Origin: Patulibacter sp.
GTDB lineage: Bacteria; Actinomycetota; Thermoleophilia; Solirubrobacterales; Solirubrobacteraceae
Length of the DNA stretch: 64,000 nucleotides
Assembly (NCBI RefSeq): GCF_030655195.1
Contig: NZ_JAURWA010000106.1
Coordinates: 1 to 64,000 of the forward strand
Reading direction: 5' to 3'
How positions within the stretch are numbered: position 1 is the stretch's first letter; every line of letters starts with the position of its first letter. A program made the position numbers and the translations under genes. Positions 25,580 through 34,384 of this stretch are shown piece by piece. Below the pieces are notes generated by a model. It was not told the DNA's origin, did not search any database, and worked only from the letters and a program-made list of their open reading frames with translations.

Positions 25580-27076
25580 TCAGGCGACGACCGCCGGCCG
25601 GCGGTCCGTGGTCGAGAACCGCAGGGCCGGGTCCTCGACGCCGCCGCGCCGCAGGCGTTCCCGGTCGGCGACGAACCCCATCTCGACGGTCCACGGCCCG
25701 TGCGACCCGCGCCGCGGGAACGCGTCGATCCCGCGCTGCACGTAGCCCGCGTCGAAGTCGAGGAACGGCGACGTCTCCACCGTCGGGTCGTCGAGCTCCG
25801 GGACGACCACGTCCCATCCGTGGTCGTCCATGTGCGCGAGCAGCCGGCAGAAGTGCTCGCAGACGAGGTCGACCTTCAGGGTCCAGGCGATGTTCGTGTA
25901 GCCGAAGGCGAACGCGAAGTTGGGCAGGCCGCCCAGCATCATGCTCTTGAACGCGACGGTCTCCCCGAAGTCGATCCGCCGGCCGTCGACCGACACGTCG
26001 ATGCCGCCGAAGGGCAGCATCCGCAGTCCGGTGGCCGTCACGACGACGTCCGCCTCGAGCTCCCGGCCCGAGGCCAGGCGGACACCGGTCTCCGTGAACC
26101 GGTCGATCCGGTCGGTCACGACGGACGCCCGCCCCTCGCGGATCGCACGGAAGAGGTCGCCGTCGGGGACGGCACAGAGGCGCTGGTCCCACGGGTCGTA
26201 CCGCGGCTTGAAGTGCTCGTCGACGGGGTAGCCCGCGGGAAGCAGGCGCCGGGTGATCGCGCGGATCAGGCGCCGCGAGGCCCGCGGCCACCGTTGGCAG
26301 CCGTTGTAGACGCCGCGCCAGACGGCGACGTTCAGGCGGCGCGTGATCCGGTACGCCAGGGCCTCCGGGAGCACGCGGTTCATCGCGTTGGCGAGCGCGT
26401 TTCGCCGCGGCACCGGCACGACGTAGGTCGGCGAGCGCTGCAGCATCGTCACGTGCGCGGTGTCCTGCGCCATCGCCGGGACGAGCGTGACGGCCGTGGC
26501 ACCGCTGCCGATGACGACGACGCGCCGCCCGGCGTGGTCGAGGTCCTCGGGCCACGCCTGCGGGTGGACGATCCGACCGGCGAAGTCCTCCGCACCCGGG
26601 AACTCCGGCGCGAACCCCTCGGCGTGGTCGTAGTAGCCCGTGGCGGAGAAGAGGACCCGCGTCGTCAGGTCCTCCTCCCGGCCGTCGTGCGCGACCCGGA
26701 CCGTCCAACGGGCCTCGTCCCCCGACCACGACGCGGAGAGCACCCGGTGCCCGAAGCGGAGGTGCTCGTGCACCCCGTGCTCCCGTGCGGCCTCCTCGAG
26801 GTACGCCACGATCTCGTGGCCGTCGGCGATCATGTTCCCGCTCGTCCACGGCTTGAACTCGTACGCGAACGTGTGGAGGTCGGAGTCCGACCGCACGCCG
26901 GGGTAGCGGAAGAGGTCCCACGTCCCGCCGATCGCCTCCCGCGCGTCGAGGATCGCGATGCGCTTCCCCGGCAGCCGCGAGCGCAGGTGGCAGGCCGCAC
27001 CGATGCCGGAGATCCCCGCCCCCACGATCAGCACGTCGAGATCCGTGTCCACGTCGTCCGTCGTCCGTTCGATCAT
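25580..27076 (-). CDS. FAD-dependent monooxygenase, EthA / Baeyer-Villiger type
   Basis: A 498-residue flavoprotein. The first dinucleotide fold is VLIVGAGISGIGAACHL (near residue 15), followed by the characteristic GGTWDLFRYPGVRSDSDLHTF. The Baeyer-Villiger fingerprint FxGxxxHxxxW appears as FAGRIVHPQAW, and the NADPH fold as VVVIGSGATAVTLVPAMA (near 187). It closely follows the EthA subgroup of mycobacteria, which oxygenates ketones and activates thioamide drugs. The start is set by minus-strand TAGCGT 6 bases upstream. It is divergent from a PucR-type regulator only 88 bases away, so that regulator may control it. Confidence 0.92.
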   Translation of the reverse strand: MIERTTDDVDTDLDVLIVGAGISGIGAACHLRSRLPGKRIAILDAREAIGGTWDLFRYPGVRSDSDLHTFAYEFKPWTSGNMIADGHEIVAYLEEAAREHGVHEHLRFGHRVLSASWSGDEARWTVRVAHDGREEDLTTRVLFSATGYYDHAEGFAPEFPGAEDFAGRIVHPQAWPEDLDHAGRRVVVIGSGATAVTLVPAMAQDTAHVTMLQRSPTYVVPVPRRNALANAMNRVLPEALAYRITRRLNVAVWRGVYNGCQRWPRASRRLIRAITRRLLPAGYPVDEHFKPRYDPWDQRLCAVPDGDLFRAIREGRASVVTDRIDRFTETGVRLASGRELEADVVVTATGLRMLPFGGIDVSVDGRRIDFGETVAFKSMMLGGLPNFAFAFGYTNIAWTLKVDLVCEHFCRLLAHMDDHGWDVVVPELDDPTVETSPFLDFDAGYVQRGIDAFPRRGSHGPWTVEMGFVADRERLRRGGVEDPALRFSTTDRRPAVVA

Positions 27077-27082
27077 GACGCG

Positions 27083-27088
27083 ACGCTA
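27083..27088 (-). promoter_or_regulatory. -10 hexamer TAGCGT, leaderless start of the monooxygenase
   Basis: Read on the minus strand, TAGCGT lies 6 bases before the ATG at 27076. Confidence 0.5.
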
Positions 27089-27164
27089 GCCCGGGCCGGC
27101 GGGCGCGATGATGGCGTCTCGCACGAACTTCCCCGCCGGGAATGGGCGGTGGCACACTGCGGCG

Positions 27165-28415
27165 ATGACGGATCTCGCCGACCTGCTCGGACGCATCGCC
27201 GACCGGGTCGAGGTGGACCTGGAGTCCGTGGTCGCCGAGATGGTGGAGGCGATCGTCGTGACCGTCCCCGCCCTGGACGCGGACCCGGTGATCCGCGCGG
27301 AGGCGGCGGCGAGCTGCCGCGGCAACGCCCGCCGGTACGTCGCGGTCGCCCGCCTGCCGTCGGACCCGCCCGCGGAGGAGCCACCGGCCGAGGCCCTGGA
27401 GTTCGCGCGGACCGTCGTGCGCCGGGGGATCGAGTCCGACGTCGTCTACCAGGGCTACCGGCAGGGGCAGCAGGTCCTCTGGCGCCGCTGGATGACGGTC
27501 GCCGAGGAGGTCGCGACCTCGCGGGACGACCTGGCCGCGGTCCTGAACGTCTCGCTCGACCTGCTGTTCCGCTACGTCGACGGGGTCCTCGGGCGCGTCA
27601 TCCTGGAGATGCAACGCGAGCGGGAGCAGGTCCTGGGCGGGGCGCTCGCCCGACGCGCCGAGACGATCCGGCTCGTGCTGGACGGCGCGCCGCTCGACCG
27701 CGCCACCGCGAGCACGCGGCTGCGCGTCGACCTGGACCGCCGGCACACGGCGCTCGTGCTGTGGCGGGACGGAGGTCCCGCCGACGCCGGCGCGCTCGAG
27801 ACCGCGGCGGTGGCCGTCGCCCGGGTCGCCGGCGCCGGCACCCCGCTCACGCTCGCGGCGGGCTCCACGACGCTCTGGGCCTGGCTGACCGGCGGAGGGG
27901 TGCCGGAGGAGTCCGCGATCGACCGGGCGCTGGCCGCGGTCGACCCGGCGGTGCGGGTGGCGATCGGGCCGGCCGCGGCAGGGATCGGCGGGTTCCGCCG
28001 CAGCCACGAGGCGGCGACGGCCATCCACCGCCTCCTGCGCGACGACCCCTCGGGTGAGCGGGTGTCGACGTGGAGCGCGCTGGAGATCACCGCGCTGGCC
28101 GGTCGCGACCGGGCCTCCGCGGAGGGGTTCATGGCGGCGACCCTCGGACCGCTCGCCGACGACACCCCGACCGCCGCGCGCCTGCGGGAGACGCTGCGGG
28201 TGTTCCTGGACGAGGCGGACAACGCGCCGCGGGCCGCGGCGCGCCTGCAGACGCACCGCAACACGGTCCTGCAGCGGGTCGGCCGTGCGACAGAGCAGCT
28301 GGGCCACCGCCCCGGCGACCGCCGCCTGGCGGTCGCCCTGGCGCTCGAGCTCCGCCGGCGGCTGGGTCCCCCTACTCGCCCGGGTCCTTCTTCGGGACGA
28401 GCACGCGGCGCTTGA
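27165..28415 (+). CDS. PucR/CdaR-family transcriptional regulator
   Basis: A 416-residue regulator with the PucR layout. An N-terminal helical region to about residue 160 contains the typical VVRRGIESDVVYQGYRQGQQVLWRRWM (RsbT/PucR N-domain). A GGDEF-like middle (about 170-300) follows, and the C-terminal PucR helix-turn-helix is LRVFLDEADNAPRAAARLQTHRNTVLQRVGRATEQLG. The usual LE(V)Y is replaced by variants but the fold is clear. CACACT 6 bases before the ATG marks a leaderless start. It is divergent from the EthA-like monooxygenase, a common pairing, and its 3' end overlaps the convergent MaoC-like gene by 44 bases. Confidence 0.88.
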   Translation: MTDLADLLGRIADRVEVDLESVVAEMVEAIVVTVPALDADPVIRAEAAASCRGNARRYVAVARLPSDPPAEEPPAEALEFARTVVRRGIESDVVYQGYRQGQQVLWRRWMTVAEEVATSRDDLAAVLNVSLDLLFRYVDGVLGRVILEMQREREQVLGGALARRAETIRLVLDGAPLDRATASTRLRVDLDRRHTALVLWRDGGPADAGALETAAVAVARVAGAGTPLTLAAGSTTLWAWLTGGGVPEESAIDRALAAVDPAVRVAIGPAAAGIGGFRRSHEAATAIHRLLRDDPSGERVSTWSALEITALAGRDRASAEGFMAATLGPLADDTPTAARLRETLRVFLDEADNAPRAAARLQTHRNTVLQRVGRATEQLGHRPGDRRLAVALALELRRRLGPPTRPGPSSGRARGA

Positions 28416-28899
28416 ACTCGGCGACGAGCAGGCCGTCCTGGTTGAAGACGCGCGTGTGGACGATGACGACGCCGCGGTCGGGCTTCGTCTTGGACGCCTT
28501 CTTCGAGAGGACCTCGGTCTCGACGAACAGCGTGTCGCCGTGGAAGACCGGGTTGGGGTGCGAGAGGTCGTCCGTCGCGAGGTTGGCGATCGCCAGGCCC
28601 GAGATGTCGGAGACGGAGATGCCCAGCGCCAGCGAGTACACGTACGGACCGACGACGACGTTCTTGCCCTGCTGCGACCGCTTGGCGTAGACGTCGTTGA
28701 GGTGCAGCGGGTGGTGGTTCATCGTCAGGAGGCAGAAGAGGTGGTCGTCCCCCTCCGTGACGGTCTTCGCGGGCCAGTGCTTGTACGTGGCGCCCTCCTC
28801 GAACTCCTCGAAGTAGCGCCCGTACTGGTGGGAACCGGTCGCGTGACGGACCTCCGGGAGGTCGTCGGTCCCAGGGGTGAAGGTCGGCTCGTCGGACAT
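28372..28899 (-). CDS. MaoC-like (hotdog fold) dehydratase
   Basis: A 175-residue hotdog-fold protein of the MaoC group, which hydrates enoyl-CoA-type thioesters. FEEFEEGATYKHWPAKTVTEGDDHLFCLLTMNHHPLHLNDVYA carries the Asp/Asn-His active-site pattern, followed by VVGPYVYSLALGISV and DTLFVETEVLSKKASKTKPDRGVV. It resembles the mesaconyl-CoA or 2-methylfumaryl-CoA hydratase branch as well as simple MaoC proteins, interesting given the malyl-CoA lyase at 31037, but the assignment is inference. GGAG seven bases before the ATG on the minus strand is a Shine-Dalgarno sequence. The last 44 bases overlap the PucR gene on the other strand. Confidence 0.8.
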   Translation of the reverse strand: MSDEPTFTPGTDDLPEVRHATGSHQYGRYFEEFEEGATYKHWPAKTVTEGDDHLFCLLTMNHHPLHLNDVYAKRSQQGKNVVVGPYVYSLALGISVSDISGLAIANLATDDLSHPNPVFHGDTLFVETEVLSKKASKTKPDRGVVIVHTRVFNQDGLLVAEFKRRVLVPKKDPGE

Positions 28900-28949
28900 T
28901 GCTACTCCAGGTCGGGTTGCGGCGGATCGCGCCTGCGGGAGTCTGCCGG

Positions 28950-30299
28950 ATGGGGCGCACGGCCGAGGTTTTGGCACGCGATACAATCACTCGCATAGAG
29001 CCCACACTTCAGCGCGACCCCCCATCGGCCACACCCGACCCGGACGCCCCCCTCACCCCCAGCCACCTGCAGACGGCCCGTTCACGGGGCCGCATCCGGG
29101 GTCGATTGGCACTCCTCGGTCCGTCGTTCGTCGCGGCCGTCGCCTACGTCGACCCGGGCAACTTCGCGACGAACATCTCGGCGGGTGCCCAGTTCGGCTA
29201 CCTGCTCGTCTGGGTCGTCGTGATGTCCAGCGCGATGGCGATGCTCGTGCAGTACCTGTCGGCGAAGACCGGGCTCGCGACGGGGCACAACCTGCCCGAG
29301 CTCGCGCGCGGGCGCTTCGGCCGCCGGACGCGGTTCGGGCTGTGGGCACAGGCCGAGGTGGTGGCCATCGCCACGGACATGGCCGAGTTCGTCGGTGCGG
29401 CGATCGGCCTGAACCTGCTCTTCGGCGTCCCCCTGTTCGAGGCCGGCCTGATCACCGCGGTCGTCGCGTTCGCCATCCTCGCGCTGGAGCAGCGCGGCTA
29501 CCGCAGGTTCGAGCTGGCGATCGCCGCCATGCTGGGCCTGGTCGCGGCGGGCTTCGTCTACGACCTCGTCGCGGTCGGCAACCAGTCGGCGTCGGGGATC
29601 CTCGACGGCCTGACGCCGGGTCTCGCCGGGTCGGACTCGCTGCTGCTGGTGGTCGGCATCATCGGCGCGACCGTCATGCCGCACGTCGTCTACCTGCACT
29701 CGGCGCTGACGCAGAACCGGATGGCCCCCCGCGACGAGGCGGAGCGTCGCGACCTGCTCCGCTGGCTGCGGATCGACGTCGGCCTCGGGCTGAGCATCGC
29801 CGGCCTGATCAACCTCTCGATGATGCTCGTCGCCGCGGCGCTGTTCTTCCGCATCGGGGCGACGGACGTCGACTCGATCGAGGCCGCCCATCGCGGCCTG
29901 CGCGAGTACGTCGGCGGCGGGGCGGCGCTCGCGTTCGCCGTCGCGCTGCTCGCCTCGGGGCTCTCGTCCTCCAGCGTCGGCACCTACGCCGGCCAGATCG
30001 TGATGCAGGGGTTCATGGACTGGCGGATCCCGCTGTTCGTGCGCCGCCTGGTGACCATGTCCCCCGCCCTGGTCGTCCTCGCGGTGGGCCTGCCGACCAC
30101 GGACGTCCTGGTCGTCTCCCAGGTCGTCCTCTCGTTCGGGATCCCGTTCGCCCTGGTCCCGCTGATCATCATCAGCAGCGACCGCCGGGTGATGGGGTCG
30201 CTCGTCAACCGCCGCGTGACGACGCTCGCCGCGAGCGTGATCGCGACGATCATCATCGGCCTCAACGGCTACCTGATCTTCGACACGGTCCTGGGGTGA
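28950..30299 (+). CDS. Nramp-family divalent metal transporter
   Basis: A 449-residue transporter of Mn2+/Fe2+. The metal-binding motif in helix 1 is AYVDPGNFATN, and the helix 6 motif is GATVMPHVVYLHSAL, both complete; about 11 helices are visible. The start is uncertain. The ATG at 28950 has GGGAG upstream, but a strong TACAAT hexamer (28982-28987) lies inside this N-terminal extension. If transcription begins there, the seven-base spacing points to ATA at 28995, with CTG or TTG codons further down as alternatives before the first helix. The 50 residues before that helix are Pro/Asp-rich and atypical. Confidence 0.88.
   Translation: MGRTAEVLARDTITRIEPTLQRDPPSATPDPDAPLTPSHLQTARSRGRIRGRLALLGPSFVAAVAYVDPGNFATNISAGAQFGYLLVWVVVMSSAMAMLVQYLSAKTGLATGHNLPELARGRFGRRTRFGLWAQAEVVAIATDMAEFVGAAIGLNLLFGVPLFEAGLITAVVAFAILALEQRGYRRFELAIAAMLGLVAAGFVYDLVAVGNQSASGILDGLTPGLAGSDSLLLVVGIIGATVMPHVVYLHSALTQNRMAPRDEAERRDLLRWLRIDVGLGLSIAGLINLSMMLVAAALFFRIGATDVDSIEAAHRGLREYVGGGAALAFAVALLASGLSSSSVGTYAGQIVMQGFMDWRIPLFVRRLVTMSPALVVLAVGLPTTDVLVVSQVVLSFGIPFALVPLIIISSDRRVMGSLVNRRVTTLAASVIATIIIGLNGYLIFDTVLG
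28982..28987 (+). promoter_or_regulatory. -10 hexamer TACAAT at the Nramp gene
   Basis: The closest match to the bacterial -10 consensus in the window. It lies 13 codons or so inside the longest reading of the Nramp gene, so it may drive a shorter product or the start annotation is too long. Confidence 0.45.
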
Positions 30300-30326
30300 C
30301 CGGGCGCGCGGCCGCGCGCCCCACCA

Positions 30327-30373
30327 CCGCCGGCCGGCCCGCCCGTCCCGAGGACGGCGAACCCGGCCGGCGG
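30327..30373. terminator. Long GC inverted repeat between convergent Nramp and osmC genes
   Basis: CCGCCGGCCGG (30327-30337) pairs perfectly with CCGGCCGGCGG (30363-30373) across a 25-base loop. A 16-bp perfect palindrome GCGCGCGGCCGCGCGC lies just before it (30304-30319). The placement between two convergent stops suggests bidirectional termination. Confidence 0.45.
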
Positions 30374-30393
30374 CGCCCGTCCCGCGATCGCCC

Positions 30394-30864
30394 CTACAGC
30401 GCCGCGTTCGTCCAGTCCGAGGTGAACTCGAGGCCGCTGCGGACGAAGAGCTGCGTGACGGGGCAGCGGCGCTCGGTCTCGGTCTTGAGCCGCTCGAACG
30501 TCGCGTCGTCGGCGTCGGTGGCGATCGTCGCGGAGACGCGGACCGCGTCGAAGTTCGCGTTGCCGTCCGCACCACCGGCCATCACCGACGGATCGAAGTC
30601 GCCCGTGGCGTCGAACCGCAGCTCGCCGAGCGTGACGCCCAGCTCCTTGGCCACGATCTGCGCGGTGATCTGGTTGCAGCCGGTCAGCGCGCCGAGGGTC
30701 AGCGAGAGCGGGCTGGGCTCGGAGTCCTGACCCCCGAACGGCGGCACGGTGTCGGTGGCGAACCGGTGGGCGGTGCCGTCGCCGCCGACCGTGATCCGCT
30801 GGAGGACGCCGGTGCCCTCGCCCGCGACGGTGAACGGGACGATCTGCTTCTTCGTGGTCGCCAT
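30394..30864 (-). CDS. OsmC-family protein (thiol peroxidase / hydroperoxide-related)
   Basis: A 156-residue OsmC/Ohr-fold protein. The two redox cysteines are C63 in ALTGCNQITAQ, at the start of the central helix, and the cysteine of RRCPVTQLF near residue 136. LGELRFDATGDFD and FDAVRVSATIATDADDATFERLK are standard strands and helix. Members reduce organic hydroperoxides using low-molecular-weight thiols; the TGCNQ variant belongs to the OsmC-like rather than the Ohr subgroup. GAGG four bases before the ATG on the minus strand is a close Shine-Dalgarno sequence. An inverted repeat at 30887-30907 may regulate it. Confidence 0.88.
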   Translation of the reverse strand: MATTKKQIVPFTVAGEGTGVLQRITVGGDGTAHRFATDTVPPFGGQDSEPSPLSLTLGALTGCNQITAQIVAKELGVTLGELRFDATGDFDPSVMAGGADGNANFDAVRVSATIATDADDATFERLKTETERRCPVTQLFVRSGLEFTSDWTNAAL

Positions 30865-30886
30865 GGGATCCTCGATGTCGATACCC

Positions 30887-30907
30887 GCGAATCCCGGTTG
30901 GATTTGC
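30887..30907. promoter_or_regulatory. Inverted repeat upstream of osmC
   Basis: GCGAATCC and GGATTTGC are eight-base arms with one mismatch around a CGGTT spacer, 22 bases upstream of the osmC start. The A/T-rich arms stand out locally. It is a candidate operator; the regulator is unknown. Confidence 0.35.
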
Positions 30908-31022
30908 GGCCTATCGAGATCCTACGCGTCGCCGAACCCGGTGGATGCCACCGACCGGTGACCGGGCGGCACGAGCGCCCGGGAGGTCCAGGACGCGAAG
31001 ACGGACCACGCCCGACCGCGGG

Positions 31023-31028
31023 TAGGAT
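31023..31028 (+). promoter_or_regulatory. -10 hexamer TAGGAT, leaderless start of mcl
   Basis: TAGGAT lies 8 bases before the ATG at 31037. Two small hairpins precede it: CGGTGG-ATG-CCACCG (30939-30953) and CCGGGCG/CGCCCGG (30962-30982). Confidence 0.45.
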
Positions 31029-31036
31029 CCGGCCCC

Positions 31037-32089
31037 ATGCGCAACCCCCGTGACTTCTTCAAGCCGCTCGCCGTCGGGGCGCCGGAGCCGGTCCGCGAGA
31101 TCCCGGTCCCGCCCTCGCGGATGATCCACTTCTTCGACCCGAGCAACGAGAAGATGCGGTCGAAGCTCCCGGCGATCGCCGCGAAGGCCGACATCGTCCT
31201 GGGCAACCTCGAGGACGCCGTCTCCATCGACAACAAGGAGGCCGCGCGCGCCGGTCTCGTCGAGGTGGGGAAGACCGCTGACCTGGGCGGCACGCCGCTC
31301 TGGACCCGCGTGAACTCGCTGGAGAGCCCCTGGGTCCTCGACGACCTGACGACGCTCGTCACCGAGATCGGCAACGAGCTCGACGTCATCATGATCCCGA
31401 AGGTCGAGGGCGCCCAGGACATCCACTACGCCGACCGCCTCGTCGCCCAGCTGGAGGCCAAGGCCGGCGTCACCCGCCCGATCCTCTTCCACGCGATCCT
31501 CGAGACCGCGTCGGGCATGGCCAACGTCGAGGAGATCGCCGGCGCCTCGCCGCGCATGCAGGGCATCTCGCTCGGCCCGGCCGACCTCGCCGCCTCGCGT
31601 CGCATGAAGACCACCCGCGTCGGCGGCGGTCACCCCGGCTACGTCTCGATCTCGGACCCCACGAGCGCCGACGACCTCGAGGCCGGCCGCGTCCGCGCCC
31701 AGCAGGACCCGTGGCACTACACCGTCGCCCGCATGGTCGACGCCTGCGTCGCCAACGGCATCCTCCCGTTCTACGGCCCGTTCGGCGACATCAAAGACGT
31801 CGTCGCCTGCGAGGCGCAGTTCCGCGCCGCGTTCATCCTCGGCTGCGTCGGCACCTGGTCGCTGCACCCGGTGCAGATCGACATCGCCAAGAAGGTCTTC
31901 TCCCCCGACCCGGACGAGGTCGCCTTCGCCAAGAAGATCATCGAGGCGATCCCCGACGGCAAGGGCGTCCACATGATCGACGGCAAGATGCAGGACGACG
32001 CCTCGTGGAAGCAGGCCAAGGTCCTCGTCGAGCTCGCCGAGCAGCTGGCCGAGAACGACGACGAGCTGCGCGAGAAGTACGGCTTCTAG
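31037..32089 (+). CDS. mcl: Malyl-CoA / beta-methylmalyl-CoA lyase, HpcH/HpaI family
   Basis: A 350-residue CitE-like lyase that splits malyl-CoA to glyoxylate and acetyl-CoA, or related CoA esters. It follows the Chloroflexus-type enzyme from memory along its length: FYKPLA-like [15 protein letters not shown] at the start, [16 protein letters not shown] (metal-binding E/D), [63 protein letters not shown]-like [10 protein letters not shown], and [17 protein letters not shown] at the end. This subgroup serves the 3-hydroxypropionate and ethylmalonyl-CoA cycles. The partner enzymes are not beside it, though a second HpcH/HpaI lyase lies at 37491 and a MaoC-like gene at 28372. Confidence 0.88.
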   Translation: MRNPRDFFKPLAVGAPEPVREIPVPPSRMIHFFDPSNEKMRSKLPAIAAKADIVLGNLEDAVSIDNKEAARAGLVEVGKTADLGGTPLWTRVNSLESPWVLDDLTTLVTEIGNELDVIMIPKVEGAQDIHYADRLVAQLEAKAGVTRPILFHAILETASGMANVEEIAGASPRMQGISLGPADLAASRRMKTTRVGGGHPGYVSISDPTSADDLEAGRVRAQQDPWHYTVARMVDACVANGILPFYGPFGDIKDVVACEAQFRAAFILGCVGTWSLHPVQIDIAKKVFSPDPDEVAFAKKIIEAIPDGKGVHMIDGKMQDDASWKQAKVLVELAEQLAENDDELREKYGF

Positions 32090-32169
32090 GTCGTCCGGCG
32101 GGACCGCCGCGCCGGGCGCGGCGACGGGCCCGCCGCCGCCTGAGCCGGATCGTCGCCCCGGCCGGCCGC

Positions 32170-33321
32170 TCAGCCCGCCGCGGGGAAGAGGTGCTCGACC
32201 AGGCGGTCGAGCCCCTCGACGTCGTGGACGTCCTCGGCCAGCTGGGGCACCAGCAGGACCGGCTCGTCGCCGGGGCCCCGCAGGTGCTCGGTGATCAGCC
32301 GCTCGTCGTGCGTCGCCTGGCGGCGGATCCGCTCGTGCATGGCGGCGGCGCGGGCGGCGACGTCCTCGTCGCCGAGCGCCTCGGCCAGCGCGTCCCGCAC
32401 GGCGTCCTCGTCCTCGTGCCGGGCCGCGCGGGTCAGGCGGTTGACGACGAGCCCGCCGTAGGTGATGTCGCGACCGGAGAGGGCCTTGCGGAACGCGCCC
32501 GCCTCGGCGAGCGACTCGGGGTGCGGCGCGGCCACGAGGAGGAAGACCGTCCGCGGCTCCGCCAGCAGCGCCTGGACCGCGCGGGCCCGCTCGCCGAAGC
32601 CCTTGCTCATGCCCCCGAGCACGCCGAAGAACTCGACGAGGTCCGACAGCAGGTCGACGCCGAGCGCGCGCTTGAGCAGTCCGGTGAAGACGCCGGCGCC
32701 GCGGCCGAGCAGTCCGAGGCCACCCGAGGCCGGCTTCAGCAGCAGCTGTAGGGCCCGGGAGTCGAGGAACGAGTGCAGCCGCTGCGGCGCGTCGAGGAAG
32801 TCCAGGGCGTTGCGGGTCGGCGGGGTGTCCAGCAGGACGACGTCCCAGCGGCCGGACTGCAGGAGCTCGTGGAGCTTCTCCACGGCGGTGTACTCCTGGG
32901 TGCCGGCGACCGCCCCGGAGAACTCCTTGTAGACGCGGTTCTGGAGCACCTTCTCCGCGGCCTCCGGGCTGTCGGCGTACTCCCGGATGAGCCCGTCCCA
33001 GGTGGACTTCGCGTCGAGCATCACGACCCAGAGCTCGCCGACGGTGCCACCGTCGGGCGCGCTGGGCTCCAGCGGCACCTGCACCGGCTCGTCCGCGACG
33101 CCCTCGAGGCCGAGCGCGTCGGCCAGGCGCCGGGCGGGGTCGATCGTCAGGACGCAGACGCGCCGTCCGCGCCGGGCGAGGCCCAGGCCGATGCCGGCCG
33201 CCGTCGTCGTCTTGCCCACGCCGCCGCCGCCGGCGAGCACCACGACGCGCGCGTCGGCCAGCGTGGAGTCCAGGTGCAGGGTCGAGGTCACGCCGCCGGG
33301 CGTGGCGTCCGCCGCGCTCAC
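32170..33321 (-). CDS. ArsA/Get3-like ATPase, second of a pair
   Basis: A 383-residue P-loop ATPase of the ArsA/Get3 group. The deviant Walker A is LAGGGGVGKTTTAAGIG, switch I is VLTIDPARRLADALGL and switch II VVLLDTPPTRNALDFLDAP. It starts with GTG inside the stop of the upstream ATPase gene (four-base GTGA overlap), so the two are coupled and probably form a heterodimer. Paired ArsA-like ATPases are a typical actinobacterial arrangement (as Rv3679-Rv3680 in M. tuberculosis), linked to anion or metabolite export or to membrane-protein handling, not necessarily arsenite. No arsenic gene is nearby. Confidence 0.88.
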   Translation of the reverse strand: MSAADATPGGVTSTLHLDSTLADARVVVLAGGGGVGKTTTAAGIGLGLARRGRRVCVLTIDPARRLADALGLEGVADEPVQVPLEPSAPDGGTVGELWVVMLDAKSTWDGLIREYADSPEAAEKVLQNRVYKEFSGAVAGTQEYTAVEKLHELLQSGRWDVVLLDTPPTRNALDFLDAPQRLHSFLDSRALQLLLKPASGGLGLLGRGAGVFTGLLKRALGVDLLSDLVEFFGVLGGMSKGFGERARAVQALLAEPRTVFLLVAAPHPESLAEAGAFRKALSGRDITYGGLVVNRLTRAARHEDEDAVRDALAEALGDEDVAARAAAMHERIRRQATHDERLITEHLRGPGDEPVLLVPQLAEDVHDVEGLDRLVEHLFPAAG

Positions 33322-34256
33322 GCCGCGGCCTCCGCCAGGGCGTCGGCGAGCTCGCCCAGGTCGTCCCGGGTCACCTCGTCGTCGCGCCGCTCCAGCGCGG
33401 TGAGCGCGACGCCGGGGCGCAGGCCGGCGGCGAGGCGCTCGCGCTGGACGTCCTCGCGTCGGGCCCGGCGGTGCTCGACGAGCACGGGACCGGCCACCCG
33501 GACGGCGAGGTCGCCGTCGGACGCCTCGTCGACCGCGCCCGGCGCCAGCGCCCCGATCTCCTCGGCCTCCGGGTCCTCCAGGAGCGTGCCCCGGGTGCGG
33601 TTGAGGACGACGAGGCCCAGGTCGACGCCCAGGCCACGCAGGGCCTCCGCGGTCTCGAGGGTCTCGTTCACCGGCGTCTCCTCCGGCAGCGCGCAGAGGA
33701 CCACGCCCGTGCGCCTGCGGTCCTCGATCAGCGCCGAGAGCTCGTCGGCGCGCTTCTTGATCGGCCCCCCGCGCGCGATGCCGCTGTAGGTCGCCGGCGA
33801 GCGCAGCATCGCCATCGCGTGTCCGGTGGCCGGCGCGTCGACGATGACGAGGTCGTAGGTCGGGTGCTTGCGGCCGCGGTCCTTCTGCGACAGGTCGCGG
33901 AAGCGGTCCACCGTGCAGACCTCGCGCAGGCCCGGGGCCGCGGTCATCGTCAGGTTGAACAGGCGGTTCTGGAAGATCACCCGGTGGACGGGCCCGCCGA
34001 CCTGGCTGCGGAGGAAGTCGTGGGCGGCCTCGATCGGGTCGATCGCCTGCAGCGAGATCCGCTCCTCGACGACCGTCTCGCGGTGGCCGACCGGGCCGTG
34101 GCCGAAGAGCGACGAGAGCCGCTCGCCGGCGACCTCGGCGATCAGGACGCGCTTGCCCTGGCGGGCGGCGAGCACGCCGAGTGCGGCGGCGATCGAGGTC
34201 TTCCCGGTGCCGCCCTTTCCGGTCACGAGGAGGAGGCGGCGATCCAGGAGGGCCAT
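33318..34256 (-). CDS. ArsA/Get3-like ATPase, first of a pair
   Basis: A 312-residue P-loop ATPase, partner of the gene that overlaps its 3' end. Walker A is VTGKGGTGKTSIAAALG, with the intradimer lysine of deviant ParA/ArsA loops. VLIAEVAGERLSSLFG replaces the usual D-P-A signature after strand 2, and YDLVIVDAPATGHAMAML is switch II. The TRC40 cysteines for zinc and the tail-anchor hydrophobic groove are not evident, so client insertion is not claimed. The start is set by minus-strand TAGGCT 8 bases upstream. The two together look like a dedicated ATP-driven complex at the membrane. Confidence 0.87.
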   Translation of the reverse strand: MALLDRRLLLVTGKGGTGKTSIAAALGVLAARQGKRVLIAEVAGERLSSLFGHGPVGHRETVVEERISLQAIDPIEAAHDFLRSQVGGPVHRVIFQNRLFNLTMTAAPGLREVCTVDRFRDLSQKDRGRKHPTYDLVIVDAPATGHAMAMLRSPATYSGIARGGPIKKRADELSALIEDRRRTGVVLCALPEETPVNETLETAEALRGLGVDLGLVVLNRTRGTLLEDPEAEEIGALAPGAVDEASDGDLAVRVAGPVLVEHRRARREDVQRERLAAGLRPGVALTALERRDDEVTRDDLGELADALAEAAA

Positions 34257-34264
34257 CGGCGCCC

Positions 34265-34270
34265 AGCCTA
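34265..34270 (-). promoter_or_regulatory. -10 hexamer TAGGCT, leaderless start of the ATPase pair
   Basis: Read on the minus strand, TAGGCT lies 8 bases before the ATG at 34256. Confidence 0.45.
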
Positions 34271-34384
34271 CGGGGCGACCGCTCGGGGCGTGGCCGATGG
34301 CCGCGAACGTGCGACGCGGGACGCCGCCCGACCCCGCCGCGTCGCCCACCGGGGCTGGGCGCGCCGGGCCTCGGCCCCACCCGA

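Noticed and set aside
33318-34256. An arsenite export system
   Set aside because: The ATPases are ArsA-like, but there is no ArsB, ArsC, ArsR or ArsD in the neighbourhood, and paired genes of this type are general in actinobacteria.
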